From Pseudomonas sp. Root71 (lineage in GTDB: Bacteria; Pseudomonadota; Gammaproteobacteria; Pseudomonadales; Pseudomonadaceae), in assembly GCF_001429045.1 (NCBI RefSeq), contig NZ_LMHY01000008.1, positions 52,130 through 99,530 on the forward strand: a DNA stretch of 47,401 bases. Direction: 5' to 3'. The notes beneath the pieces were generated by a model. It was given only the letters and a program-made list of their open reading frames with translations. It did no database searches and was not told where the DNA came from. The position numbers and the translations under genes are program-made. Positions 16,623 to 24,308 of the stretch are shown here, piece by piece; position 1 is the first letter of the stretch; each line of letters begins with the position of its first letter.

Positions 16623-17545
16623 ACAGGCTTCGAATCCAGGGCATCGACAAAACGGTCGATAACGTCACCCAGAGGGCGGTCGATTTCGGGAAAGGCGTGT
16701 GTGCGGTGGTGCTCGTCAAAGGCATCGAAGGACGCCAGTACGTCGTAGCTCTGCGAACGGTCACTGATGCCTGTCAGCACGCGGTAGGCGTCGCTGGTCT
16801 GGCGCGATGCAAAACAGATCAGCCGGGGACGCATGAAGTCGTCCGCCAGCAGGCTGATCTGCGGCACGGCACGTTCCGGGGTCATTTGTGTCAGCCAGGT
16901 GACCCACAGATCGGCGGTCGGATTTTTCAAGCCCCGTTCCGCCGGCAAGGGCAGGGCGATGCCGATGGGCGTCGCATGAGCCAGGTGCCGCCTGAGGGCT
17001 TGAAGCCGGGTCAACACGGCGTTGGTGACGAATTCCGGGTAGGCGCCTTCGAGCGCGGTGCTGATATCGCGCAGGTTGAAGTTCACCAGGAACTTGTCAT
17101 GCACGCGCCGGAACAACTCGAAGTCCTGGCCTTGCAACGGGCGCAGGGCCTTGATGCGGTCGAACAGCACCGAGGTGCTTTCGCCCTGGACGGCCAAGTG
17201 CAGCAACGGCCTGATCTGCCCGCTGAACAATTCGCCGAGGGTGAACGGATTGACCAGAGGCTCGGCTTCGCTGGCCTTGAGGGTCTGGAAAATGAAAAAC
17301 GGATAGCGCCGTCCACTCGAATCCCTCGAGCTGATCAGCCCGCCCAGCAACCAGTTGCCGCTGCGCGCGCGGTAGCTGAAAAAGCACAGCGGCAACCCGT
17401 CGAACAGTTCGCGCCAGTCTTCGCGATGCTGCAGGGCGGCCAGCGCGCCTTGCAGCCAGCTATCGAACTCGCAGACGTCGTCGCCCGCACCTTGCAGGCT
17501 GACGAAGTCCGGGCTCGCGGGCACCTTGCCGAAACAACCGATCAT
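16619..17545 (-). CDS. tagF: T6SS regulator TagF
   Basis: TagF in P. aeruginosa is a post-translational repressor that acts on the Fha forkhead protein and is opposed by the PpkA/PppA phosphorylation pair. This 308-residue protein starts with the typical MIGCFGKVPASPDFVSLQG and contains FFSYRARSGNWLLGGLI and the SSRDSSGRRYPFFIF stretch, all in the N-terminal DUF2094 domain. The C-terminal third looks less conserved. None of fha, ppkA or pppA is present in this window, so its target here is unclear. It lies 31 bases downstream of tssM and overlaps the next gene by 4 bases. Confidence 0.9.
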   Translation of the reverse strand: MIGCFGKVPASPDFVSLQGAGDDVCEFDSWLQGALAALQHREDWRELFDGLPLCFFSYRARSGNWLLGGLISSRDSSGRRYPFFIFQTLKASEAEPLVNPFTLGELFSGQIRPLLHLAVQGESTSVLFDRIKALRPLQGQDFELFRRVHDKFLVNFNLRDISTALEGAYPEFVTNAVLTRLQALRRHLAHATPIGIALPLPAERGLKNPTADLWVTWLTQMTPERAVPQISLLADDFMRPRLICFASRQTSDAYRVLTGISDRSQSYDVLASFDAFDEHHRTHAFPEIDRPLGDVIDRFVDALDSKPV

Positions 17546-17576
17546 TGGGCGGTTCCCAGACTCAAGGTTCGGCGGC

Positions 17577-20500
17577 TCACAGCGCTTGACCTTCTTTGGC
17601 GTTGAGCGCGCTCAATGCCTTGACGTTGGCCAGGTCCGTCAGCTTGACGCCGCCGTAGTTGCGCACGGCGAGGCTGACCGGACCACTGCTGGTGTTCCAG
17701 CTGAAGCGTTGCTGGATACCGTCCAGATCGTTGACCCGCGCGCTGTCGTTCATCCGCAGCAGGCCCCAACGGCCCGGGTAGTCGAACACCGTGATGCGTT
17801 CGCCGGAAAGGGTGACCACATCCAGGCGAGCACCCGGCGTGGTGGTCGTGCCCGGCCACGAGAAGCGGCTCCAGCTGGTCTTGCCGTTGCGGTAGTGCTG
17901 CACCTGGCCGTCGAGGGTGAAGATGATGTCGGTCAGGTTGGCGGAAGGTTCGAGCATGATCTCGAAGCCGTTGTCGCGGTCAGACAGGCTGGCGATCACC
18001 TGGCCCAACGAGCTGGCCTTGTCGATGCTGTTGACCATGTTCGGGTTGACCAGCGGCGTTGCCTTGCTGTTGCTGCTCATCCCCAGGCCTTCGCCACCGG
18101 ACAGATTGCCGATTTCGTTGCGCTTGAAGTTCGGCAGCAGCCCGGATTCGGGGTCGACGAAACGCTGCAGATCCTTGACCGACGCTTCGTTGCGGCTGCC
18201 GGGCGCAATCGGGTAACGGTGCGCCATGACCTGTTCCCACGGCTTGGCAATCTGCTGTGCCCAGGCTTTGGCAATCTGCTGGCCAGCCGGGTCGCGCAGG
18301 GTTTCCCAGGCAAACTGGATCGGTGAGCTGAACAGGCCTTGCAACGAAGTGGACAGACCGCCCTGGCTGGTGTCGACGGTGGTCTCGACATAGTTGCGCA
18401 CACTGGTCACTTCACTTGGCAGCCCTTCGAGGGTTTCGCTGATTAGCTGCTTGCTGCTTTTGCCAACGTCCTGGGAGCGCTGGATATTGTTCATCCGCAC
18501 CTTGAGTTTGCGCAGGGCCGCGAGGTAACGGTCCATGATCGTGCTGTCGGCGCCTTCGGCGTTTTGCACCGCAAACACCCGCGACACTGGCTCGAAGCGC
18601 TTGGCCAGGCTGCCGTCGTCGACCGCTGGCAAAGGTGAAGTCAACGTGCTTGGCGATGCATTTTTCCCGTCGAAAATCCCGGTGACGCTGCTCCAGAATC
18701 CGTCATCGGGCTTGATGCCCGCTGGCAGGGTTTCGCGAGGGGCAGGGACATCCCATTGGGTGTTGTCGTTGACCGCCGCCAGGAGGATTTTCACCGGCGA
18801 GTTCTGCACGTCGCTGAGCAGCGACAGTTGCTGGGTCGCATTGGCCATGTCGGTGAAATGGCGAATACCGACGCTGTCGATGAGGGTGTACCAGGCTTGC
18901 GTGTAGTCGCGCTTGTAGCGCGTCATGAATTCACGGATGAAGTTGGCCTTCTGCACGATGCTGTCGGCGCCTTCGCCGTCGAGCACCCAGTCCGATTCGT
19001 TTTGCAGGTTGCCCGACACCAGTTTGATCAGCTCTGGCTTGACGAATTGCTCCCAGCCCTGGCGGGTGAAAATCGCCGGAACCGCTTCGGTGCCGTACAG
19101 CAACTGGCGGCCGGGCATTGGCACCAGGTCGCTCAAGCCAACGGCCGGGAACTGACGGCCGGATTCGAGTTGCAGGCGCAGGTATTCACGGTCCACCAGC
19201 GAGCTGGAAATCATGAAGGACTTGAGGCTGTTGCGGGTTTCGCTGATGAGCTGCTCGTTGCGCGACAAGGTCGGTGCCTGGCCATTCTTGAGCAATTGCA
19301 CATAGACCGGCGAGTTGTCCTGAATCACCGCCGTGCTGACAGGATTGTCGGCACTGGCGGTGTTCGCCCAGGCCACCGGCAATGCAGCGCCGACGAATTC
19401 AGGGTCTGGATGGGTGCCCGGTTGCGTGAGCATCAGGTAGAGCTTCAGCGCGTTGTAGGACTCGATGATGGACGCGACTTGCCGCTCATCCAGCCGGCCG
19501 AGCATTTCCTCGGACAGCGAAAGCCCACCGGTGGTCGCCGACAAATCAGCGGCATCGCTCGCGGTGGCAGGGTTGCGCAGTGCCGTCAGCGCGTCCCCCC
19601 GTGCCTTGTTGGCGGCACCCTTGGCGGCACCGGTCAGGCGACTGGCAACATCACCGCCACTGCGCGGCAGGTTGTTCAAGCGCACCGGCAGTTTCTGGCC
19701 CTGCACGCGGGCCTTGAGCGAGTCGGCTTTGTTTGACGCAGGCACAAAGCTGTTCTGCGCATCCATGGTCTTGGCGAACTCATTGAAGGCGCGCATCTGC
19801 AATTGCAGTTGCAAGGTGACCGGTTCCAGCGCCTGGGTACGCAGTTGCTGCAAGTAGGCGGCCTGCGCGACGCGGTAGATGTCATCACCACGATAAAGGC
19901 CTGCGCCAAGTTGCAGCGGCACGCCTTTGGCACGGTGCTTCTCGATGGCCGAGAGTTGCTCGCGCAGCAGTTCCAGGCCTTGGCCCGAAGCGAGCAACCC
20001 GGCACGCTCCGGGGACTGTTGCAGCTCGGTCAGTTGCCCGCGCAATGTGGCCAGCCATTGGCGGTTGTTCTGGAACGACAGGCCTTGCCAGCCAATGAAC
20101 GCAACCCCGGCCAGTACCGCCAGGCCCAGCAGGGCAGGGCTGGCGGAGGTGTTCTTGCCCAGGCGCGACTGATAGAGGGTCAGGTCACGGTCGGGGAAGA
20201 TCACCCGACGGAACGTATCGGTGATGAAGTAGCTGCGGTCGCTGATTTTCTTGCCGCTGCTTGGCTGCGGTTGCTCATGTTCCGCTTGCAATGCAAACGA
20301 CTCGGCCAGGTCGTCTTCATACACCTGGCTCAACTGCTGGTCGGTCTGCAAGGCGCTGGTGAAATACAGCCCGCGCAGCAACAGTGGCGCACCGCTGCGA
20401 CCGGTCTCGGCGAAGTGCTGGAGAAACTGCTCCAGCACCCCCGACAGCTCGGCGAAATAGTTCGGGAAGTTCAGCAGGGCGCTGTTGGCATCGGCGCCCA

Positions 20501-21449
20501 AGGCAATCATCTGGGCGTCGACGTGACGGCGAATATGGCCGTGCAGGTTGGCCAGCTTGGCATCCAGCACCGGGCGCAAGCCCTGGTTGCGGATCTCGGA
20601 CAAGCCGAAGGTCATGCCCAGCGGTTGCTGGCGCTCGTTCAGGTCCAGGCCTTCAAATGCCTGGCTGAAGCCCGGCAGTTGATCGGTCTTGCTCAGCATC
20701 AGGTAGATCGGCGGACTGGCGTCCAGGCAATCGTTGTATTCCTCGATGCGCGACACCAGTTGGGCGGCCAGTTCGTTGCGCTCGGCGGCGCTGCACGCCA
20801 GCAGTTCCGGCAGGCTCACCACCAACACCAGACCGTTGACCGCGGCCTTGCTGCGCTGCTTTTTCAGCATGCGCAGGAAGGCGGCGAATTCGCTGGCCGA
20901 CGGGTCGTCCCGCAGGTAGCGACCGGCCGTGTCGATCATCACGGCCTCGGGGCTGAAATACCAATCGCAATGCTGGGTGCCGCTTTGGGTGTCATTGGCG
21001 CTGCTGGCAATGCTTGCGGACAGGCCCGAACGGGTCAGCAACGAGGTCTTGCCCGCTGCCGACATGCCGATGACCAGGTACCACGGCAAATCGTAAAGCG
21101 CCGACGAACCGCCGCCACCGGCCGAACGGTCGGCGCGCAGCATGGCGATGGCATGCTTGAGGCGTTCGCGCAGCACTTGCTGATCGCGGAATTCACCAGT
21201 GGATTTGAGCGAACGATCGACTTCGATCTGCACCAGGTTTTCAAGGTTGTGCTCGGCGCGGATGCGCTTGTACTGACGCAGCACAATGATCAGCAGGTAG
21301 AAGGCGCTGACGATCGCCATTGCCTCCAGCGCATAACCGCGCAGCCAGCTCACGTGCGGGGCCACGAACCAGCAGACCGCCAGGCTCGCCAGCCACAGGA
21401 CGGGAACGAGGAACCAAAAACTTTTCAACGAGCGCAATAATGTCTTCAT
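17577..21449 (-). CDS. tssM: T6SS membrane complex protein TssM (IcmF)
   Basis: TssM spans the inner membrane and links TssL to the outer-membrane lipoprotein TssJ. At 1290 residues this is full length. Two membrane segments lie at about 10-30 and 38-57, the cytoplasmic NTPase domain carries Walker A GMSAAGKT at 128-135 and an MIDTAGRYLRDD stretch, and a third membrane segment with LLGLAVLAGVAFIGW follows near residue 440. The long periplasmic part ends with the IcmF C-terminal domain (LDVVTLSGERITVFDYPGRW near the end) that contacts TssJ. The ATG at 21449 follows tssL by 30 bases. It coexists with a second, shorter TssM-like protein in the same operon. Confidence 0.96.
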   Translation of the reverse strand: MKTLLRSLKSFWFLVPVLWLASLAVCWFVAPHVSWLRGYALEAMAIVSAFYLLIIVLRQYKRIRAEHNLENLVQIEVDRSLKSTGEFRDQQVLRERLKHAIAMLRADRSAGGGGSSALYDLPWYLVIGMSAAGKTSLLTRSGLSASIASSANDTQSGTQHCDWYFSPEAVMIDTAGRYLRDDPSASEFAAFLRMLKKQRSKAAVNGLVLVVSLPELLACSAAERNELAAQLVSRIEEYNDCLDASPPIYLMLSKTDQLPGFSQAFEGLDLNERQQPLGMTFGLSEIRNQGLRPVLDAKLANLHGHIRRHVDAQMIALGADANSALLNFPNYFAELSGVLEQFLQHFAETGRSGAPLLLRGLYFTSALQTDQQLSQVYEDDLAESFALQAEHEQPQPSSGKKISDRSYFITDTFRRVIFPDRDLTLYQSRLGKNTSASPALLGLAVLAGVAFIGWQGLSFQNNRQWLATLRGQLTELQQSPERAGLLASGQGLELLREQLSAIEKHRAKGVPLQLGAGLYRGDDIYRVAQAAYLQQLRTQALEPVTLQLQLQMRAFNEFAKTMDAQNSFVPASNKADSLKARVQGQKLPVRLNNLPRSGGDVASRLTGAAKGAANKARGDALTALRNPATASDAADLSATTGGLSLSEEMLGRLDERQVASIIESYNALKLYLMLTQPGTHPDPEFVGAALPVAWANTASADNPVSTAVIQDNSPVYVQLLKNGQAPTLSRNEQLISETRNSLKSFMISSSLVDREYLRLQLESGRQFPAVGLSDLVPMPGRQLLYGTEAVPAIFTRQGWEQFVKPELIKLVSGNLQNESDWVLDGEGADSIVQKANFIREFMTRYKRDYTQAWYTLIDSVGIRHFTDMANATQQLSLLSDVQNSPVKILLAAVNDNTQWDVPAPRETLPAGIKPDDGFWSSVTGIFDGKNASPSTLTSPLPAVDDGSLAKRFEPVSRVFAVQNAEGADSTIMDRYLAALRKLKVRMNNIQRSQDVGKSSKQLISETLEGLPSEVTSVRNYVETTVDTSQGGLSTSLQGLFSSPIQFAWETLRDPAGQQIAKAWAQQIAKPWEQVMAHRYPIAPGSRNEASVKDLQRFVDPESGLLPNFKRNEIGNLSGGEGLGMSSNSKATPLVNPNMVNSIDKASSLGQVIASLSDRDNGFEIMLEPSANLTDIIFTLDGQVQHYRNGKTSWSRFSWPGTTTTPGARLDVVTLSGERITVFDYPGRWGLLRMNDSARVNDLDGIQQRFSWNTSSGPVSLAVRNYGGVKLTDLANVKALSALNAKEGQAL

Positions 21450-21479
21450 GTCTTCCTGACTCGATTACCTGACCTGTTT

Positions 21480-22193
21480 TCAGGCACTGAACAGCTGGCT
21501 GATTTGTTCGGACAATGCGGCCAGGTCTTTGCCCAGCAACCAGTCCAGCGTCAGGTAGACACCCGTGCAGACCAGCGCAATCAGCGCCAGGTAGAGCCAG
21601 AGGGGCACCTCATGGCGCAGCATCTGCGAGACCTGGTCGGGCAACGCCCAGTCAGGCGAGAGGGCCTTGGGGGTCTTGCGAAAGCGCGCGATGTCCTGGC
21701 CCAGGGTATTGGCCAGGTAACGCAGCTGGTCCTTTTGCCCGAGGCTGAACTTGCCTTCGAAACCCAGGGCCAGGCACAGGTGGTAAACCTCGAGCACGTC
21801 GAGGTTCTGTTTGACGTCGCCACGCAGTGCATCGATTTTTTCGAAGAAACCTTCGCCGGCCAGGTGCACGCCGAAATAGCGGAACTGCAGCGGCTGCAAT
21901 TCAAAGTGCCGGCGCAACTCGTTGTCCCCGGAGCGCAACACGCTTTCATCGAGGAAGGCACACAGGGCGTACTGGGTGTCTTTCACCTGTTCAACGCTGT
22001 AGTTGGCGCCACGGGCATCGCGTTCCAGCGCCTTGAAGAAGGTGTCGACGCTCGCCTCGAAGGCGCTGACCGAAGTCACCTGGCGACCCTTGCGCACGAT
22101 CAGCGCCATGCTGATGAAATCCTGCACCAGATCTTTGAGGGTCGGTTTTTCACGGGCGGCCGCAACGGCGCCTTGCAGTACGGCTTCGGTCAT
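21480..22193 (-). CDS. tssL: T6SS membrane complex protein TssL (DotU), short form
   Basis: TssL is the inner-membrane partner of TssM and connects to the baseplate through TssK. This 237-residue protein has the cytoplasmic DotU fold with DTQYALCAFLDESVLRSGDN and EVYHLCLALGFEGKFSLG, and a single C-terminal membrane anchor at about 197-220. Only about 17 residues follow the anchor, so there is no periplasmic OmpA-type domain. The start overlaps the tssK stop by four bases. The missing peptidoglycan-binding part is apparently supplied by the TssM-like fusion protein further down the operon. Confidence 0.95.
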   Translation of the reverse strand: MTEAVLQGAVAAAREKPTLKDLVQDFISMALIVRKGRQVTSVSAFEASVDTFFKALERDARGANYSVEQVKDTQYALCAFLDESVLRSGDNELRRHFELQPLQFRYFGVHLAGEGFFEKIDALRGDVKQNLDVLEVYHLCLALGFEGKFSLGQKDQLRYLANTLGQDIARFRKTPKALSPDWALPDQVSQMLRHEVPLWLYLALIALVCTGVYLTLDWLLGKDLAALSEQISQLFSA

Positions 22194-23533
22194 TTGAGTA
22201 CCGCCATCAGTTCAAGCTTGAGGTTGGTGAACGCGCTGGGCGCATAGAAAGAGATGGCCTGGGCACTCATCATTCGCTCGTACACCCGGCCATGGGGTTC
22301 GATGGAGAAGTAGTGATTGTCCAGTCGCACCGGAATCGCATTGGGCAGGCGTGTCGAGTGATTGAGGGTGACCCCCGGCATGGCGCTGTTGACCACCACT
22401 TCGATGTCTTCCGGCGAGCCGACCTTGAACGCTCGCGGCACCAGTTCCAGCAGGCTCGCCCCCGGCATGTCGGCGTGCACGGAGATGTAGAAGTCCGCCT
22501 CCGCCAGTCGTGGGTCGTGCAACTGCCCTTGCCAGTACGAGGGTTTGGTCTGGGTCAGGTTGATCACCACACACTGGTTCGGCACCACGTTGTCGAGCAG
22601 CACGCGAATCATTTCGTCGAGCTTGACCAGCGAGGCCGCCGGGTCGTGGTGGTCGTACTCGGGGATGTCGTTGAGCTGGGTGTCCAGCGAGAACGTCAGC
22701 AAGCCGCCGGCGAGTTCGGCCAGGAACAGATACAAGCGCTCGGGGTGCAGGCGCGGATGCGCGAGCAGGTGGGCCAGGGCCGGGTGGGCACGGTTCACCG
22801 TGTTCAACAGCCAGAACAGGGTTACGTCACTGGAGCCGAACTCGGCGATCTGGTCCGCGCGCTCGCGACGACGGCCCGACAGCGCCTTGCTCTTGGATTG
22901 CAGGGCGCCGAGCAAACGCTTGCCCAGTCCGATCAGGGTGTCGTGGGTGCCCAGGTGCAGCGTCGGGTGCACAAAATGCCCGTCGAGGTTGAAGCCACCG
23001 ATGTTGTTGCGCGACAGCCGGGCAATCGGGCACCAGGTGTAGCCATCGAGGTTGTCGCCGTCGATCAGCATCACCACGTTCAGGCGCAGGCTGGTGATTT
23101 CGTTTTCCAGGTCGCCTTCGTTGAGGTCCGGCAAGGTGTCGAACTGCTTGCGAAAGCGTCGCCCGGTCTTTTGTTCCTGGCCGTCTTCGACGTAATTCAT
23201 GCCGAAGGGCTCCGGCAGCTTCAGCGCGGCGTAGACCTTCAGGTCGTTACCCTTGAGCAAATCCTTCAAGTCACGAGCCGCCGGCAGCGGGTCGTGCTGC
23301 GGTGCGTCGAACAGGCTGCCGTCGGGGAACACCAGCTTCAGCCGCTTGAGTTGCAGGGAGCCGGTGGCGAGGGCTTCCTCGTCCACTTCCAGCAACTGCA
23401 CGCCCCAGTGAAAAGGCGTGTTGCGCAGGGTCGCCTGCGCCAGCTGATGCTGGTGGAACTCATCCTGATACTGGAAATGTTGTGGCAAAAGGAACATGCC
23501 TTCGGACCACATCACCCGGCTTTGCTTACTCAT
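22190..23533 (-). CDS. tssK: T6SS baseplate protein TssK
   Basis: TssK trimers connect the baseplate wedge (TssEFG) to the TssLM membrane complex. This 447-residue protein starts close to the family signature WSEGMFLLPQHFQYQ and is of normal length. The shoulder, stalk and head organisation cannot be divided by eye, but YFSIEPHGRVYERMMSAQAI near the C-terminus is also typical. It overlaps tssJ at its start and tssL at its end, each through ATGA, so the three membrane-complex genes are translated together. Confidence 0.95.
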   Translation of the reverse strand: MSKQSRVMWSEGMFLLPQHFQYQDEFHQHQLAQATLRNTPFHWGVQLLEVDEEALATGSLQLKRLKLVFPDGSLFDAPQHDPLPAARDLKDLLKGNDLKVYAALKLPEPFGMNYVEDGQEQKTGRRFRKQFDTLPDLNEGDLENEITSLRLNVVMLIDGDNLDGYTWCPIARLSRNNIGGFNLDGHFVHPTLHLGTHDTLIGLGKRLLGALQSKSKALSGRRRERADQIAEFGSSDVTLFWLLNTVNRAHPALAHLLAHPRLHPERLYLFLAELAGGLLTFSLDTQLNDIPEYDHHDPAASLVKLDEMIRVLLDNVVPNQCVVINLTQTKPSYWQGQLHDPRLAEADFYISVHADMPGASLLELVPRAFKVGSPEDIEVVVNSAMPGVTLNHSTRLPNAIPVRLDNHYFSIEPHGRVYERMMSAQAISFYAPSAFTNLKLELMAVLK

Positions 23534-24285
23534 TGAGCGCCTTCCAATAATGAATTCAATTTCGAGTCCACGGCTTTTTGCGCAGAGCCAACGGCTTTGT
23601 CCTGGACCTTTTGCACCACGGCGTCCTGAACACGTTCGGTCAGTGTCGGTTCGGCAGACGGGTCGGGCTGGGCGGTGGCCTTGGCCAGTTGCTCCTGGGT
23701 CTTGGGTTTGTCCAGGACATCGACACCGCTGACGGCGGACACGGTGTTGTTGTCCACCAGCACCCGCAGACCGTCGGAGGAGAACCAGATGCCGTCCTTG
23801 CGCAGGGAGTTGGCATCAAACGCGACCTTCCAGTGGCTGTTCTCGTCGGTGCGGAAAAAAGCCGCGACACCGACATAGCCTGCCGCCTTGTTCAGCGGCC
23901 ACTTGTCGACTTGCCCCATGCCCGGCAACAGGGTGATTTCGCGGTTTTCGATCAGCGTATTACCGAGAGCCTTTTGCGGGTCGTCCCACAGCGAGTCGGC
24001 ATCCACCGAGGCAAAGCGCTCCAGCGACGTCAGCTGGTACACGCGCAGCACCACCGAAAGCGGTTTGCCGGACGCGTCGGGATTGAGCTGGTTACCGCCG
24101 TCGGACGTCAGGATGACTTTCTCGTTGTCGTCGAACAGCATGTCGCCGGCCCACGTGTCGTCCACGCGCTTGCCGACCCGGTCGGTGACGCCACAGGCGC
24201 TCAGTACCGCCATCATCGCCACCGCCGTCAGGCATTTGGCCAATGCCGTTTTCGCGGGACGCTTCCCTGAATATCTCTTGTCCAT
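23530..24285 (-). CDS. tssJ: T6SS outer-membrane lipoprotein TssJ
   Basis: TssJ anchors the TssM periplasmic tip to the outer membrane. The 251-residue product has a lipoprotein signal peptide ending in LSAC, with the lipidated Cys near residue 31, followed by the beta-sandwich domain (LSVVLRVYQLTSLERFASVD, ENREITLLPGMG). It has a C-terminal extension of about 70 residues, rich in Lys, Gln, Ala and Val (from about DKPKTQEQLAK on), which the common 150-180 residue TssJ lacks. It could form a helix or coiled coil in the periplasm. I chose the ATG at 24285 over a GTG two codons upstream because of ribosome-site spacing. Confidence 0.92.
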   Translation of the reverse strand: MDKRYSGKRPAKTALAKCLTAVAMMAVLSACGVTDRVGKRVDDTWAGDMLFDDNEKVILTSDGGNQLNPDASGKPLSVVLRVYQLTSLERFASVDADSLWDDPQKALGNTLIENREITLLPGMGQVDKWPLNKAAGYVGVAAFFRTDENSHWKVAFDANSLRKDGIWFSSDGLRVLVDNNTVSAVSGVDVLDKPKTQEQLAKATAQPDPSAEPTLTERVQDAVVQKVQDKAVGSAQKAVDSKLNSLLEGAQ

Positions 24286-24308
24286 GACCACTACCTGTAA
24301 ATGCCCGA

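Noticed and set aside
19803..21440. Open frame of 545 codons on the plus strand
   Set aside because: It is antisense to tssM, which has clear family motifs and length; composition is that of a shadow frame.
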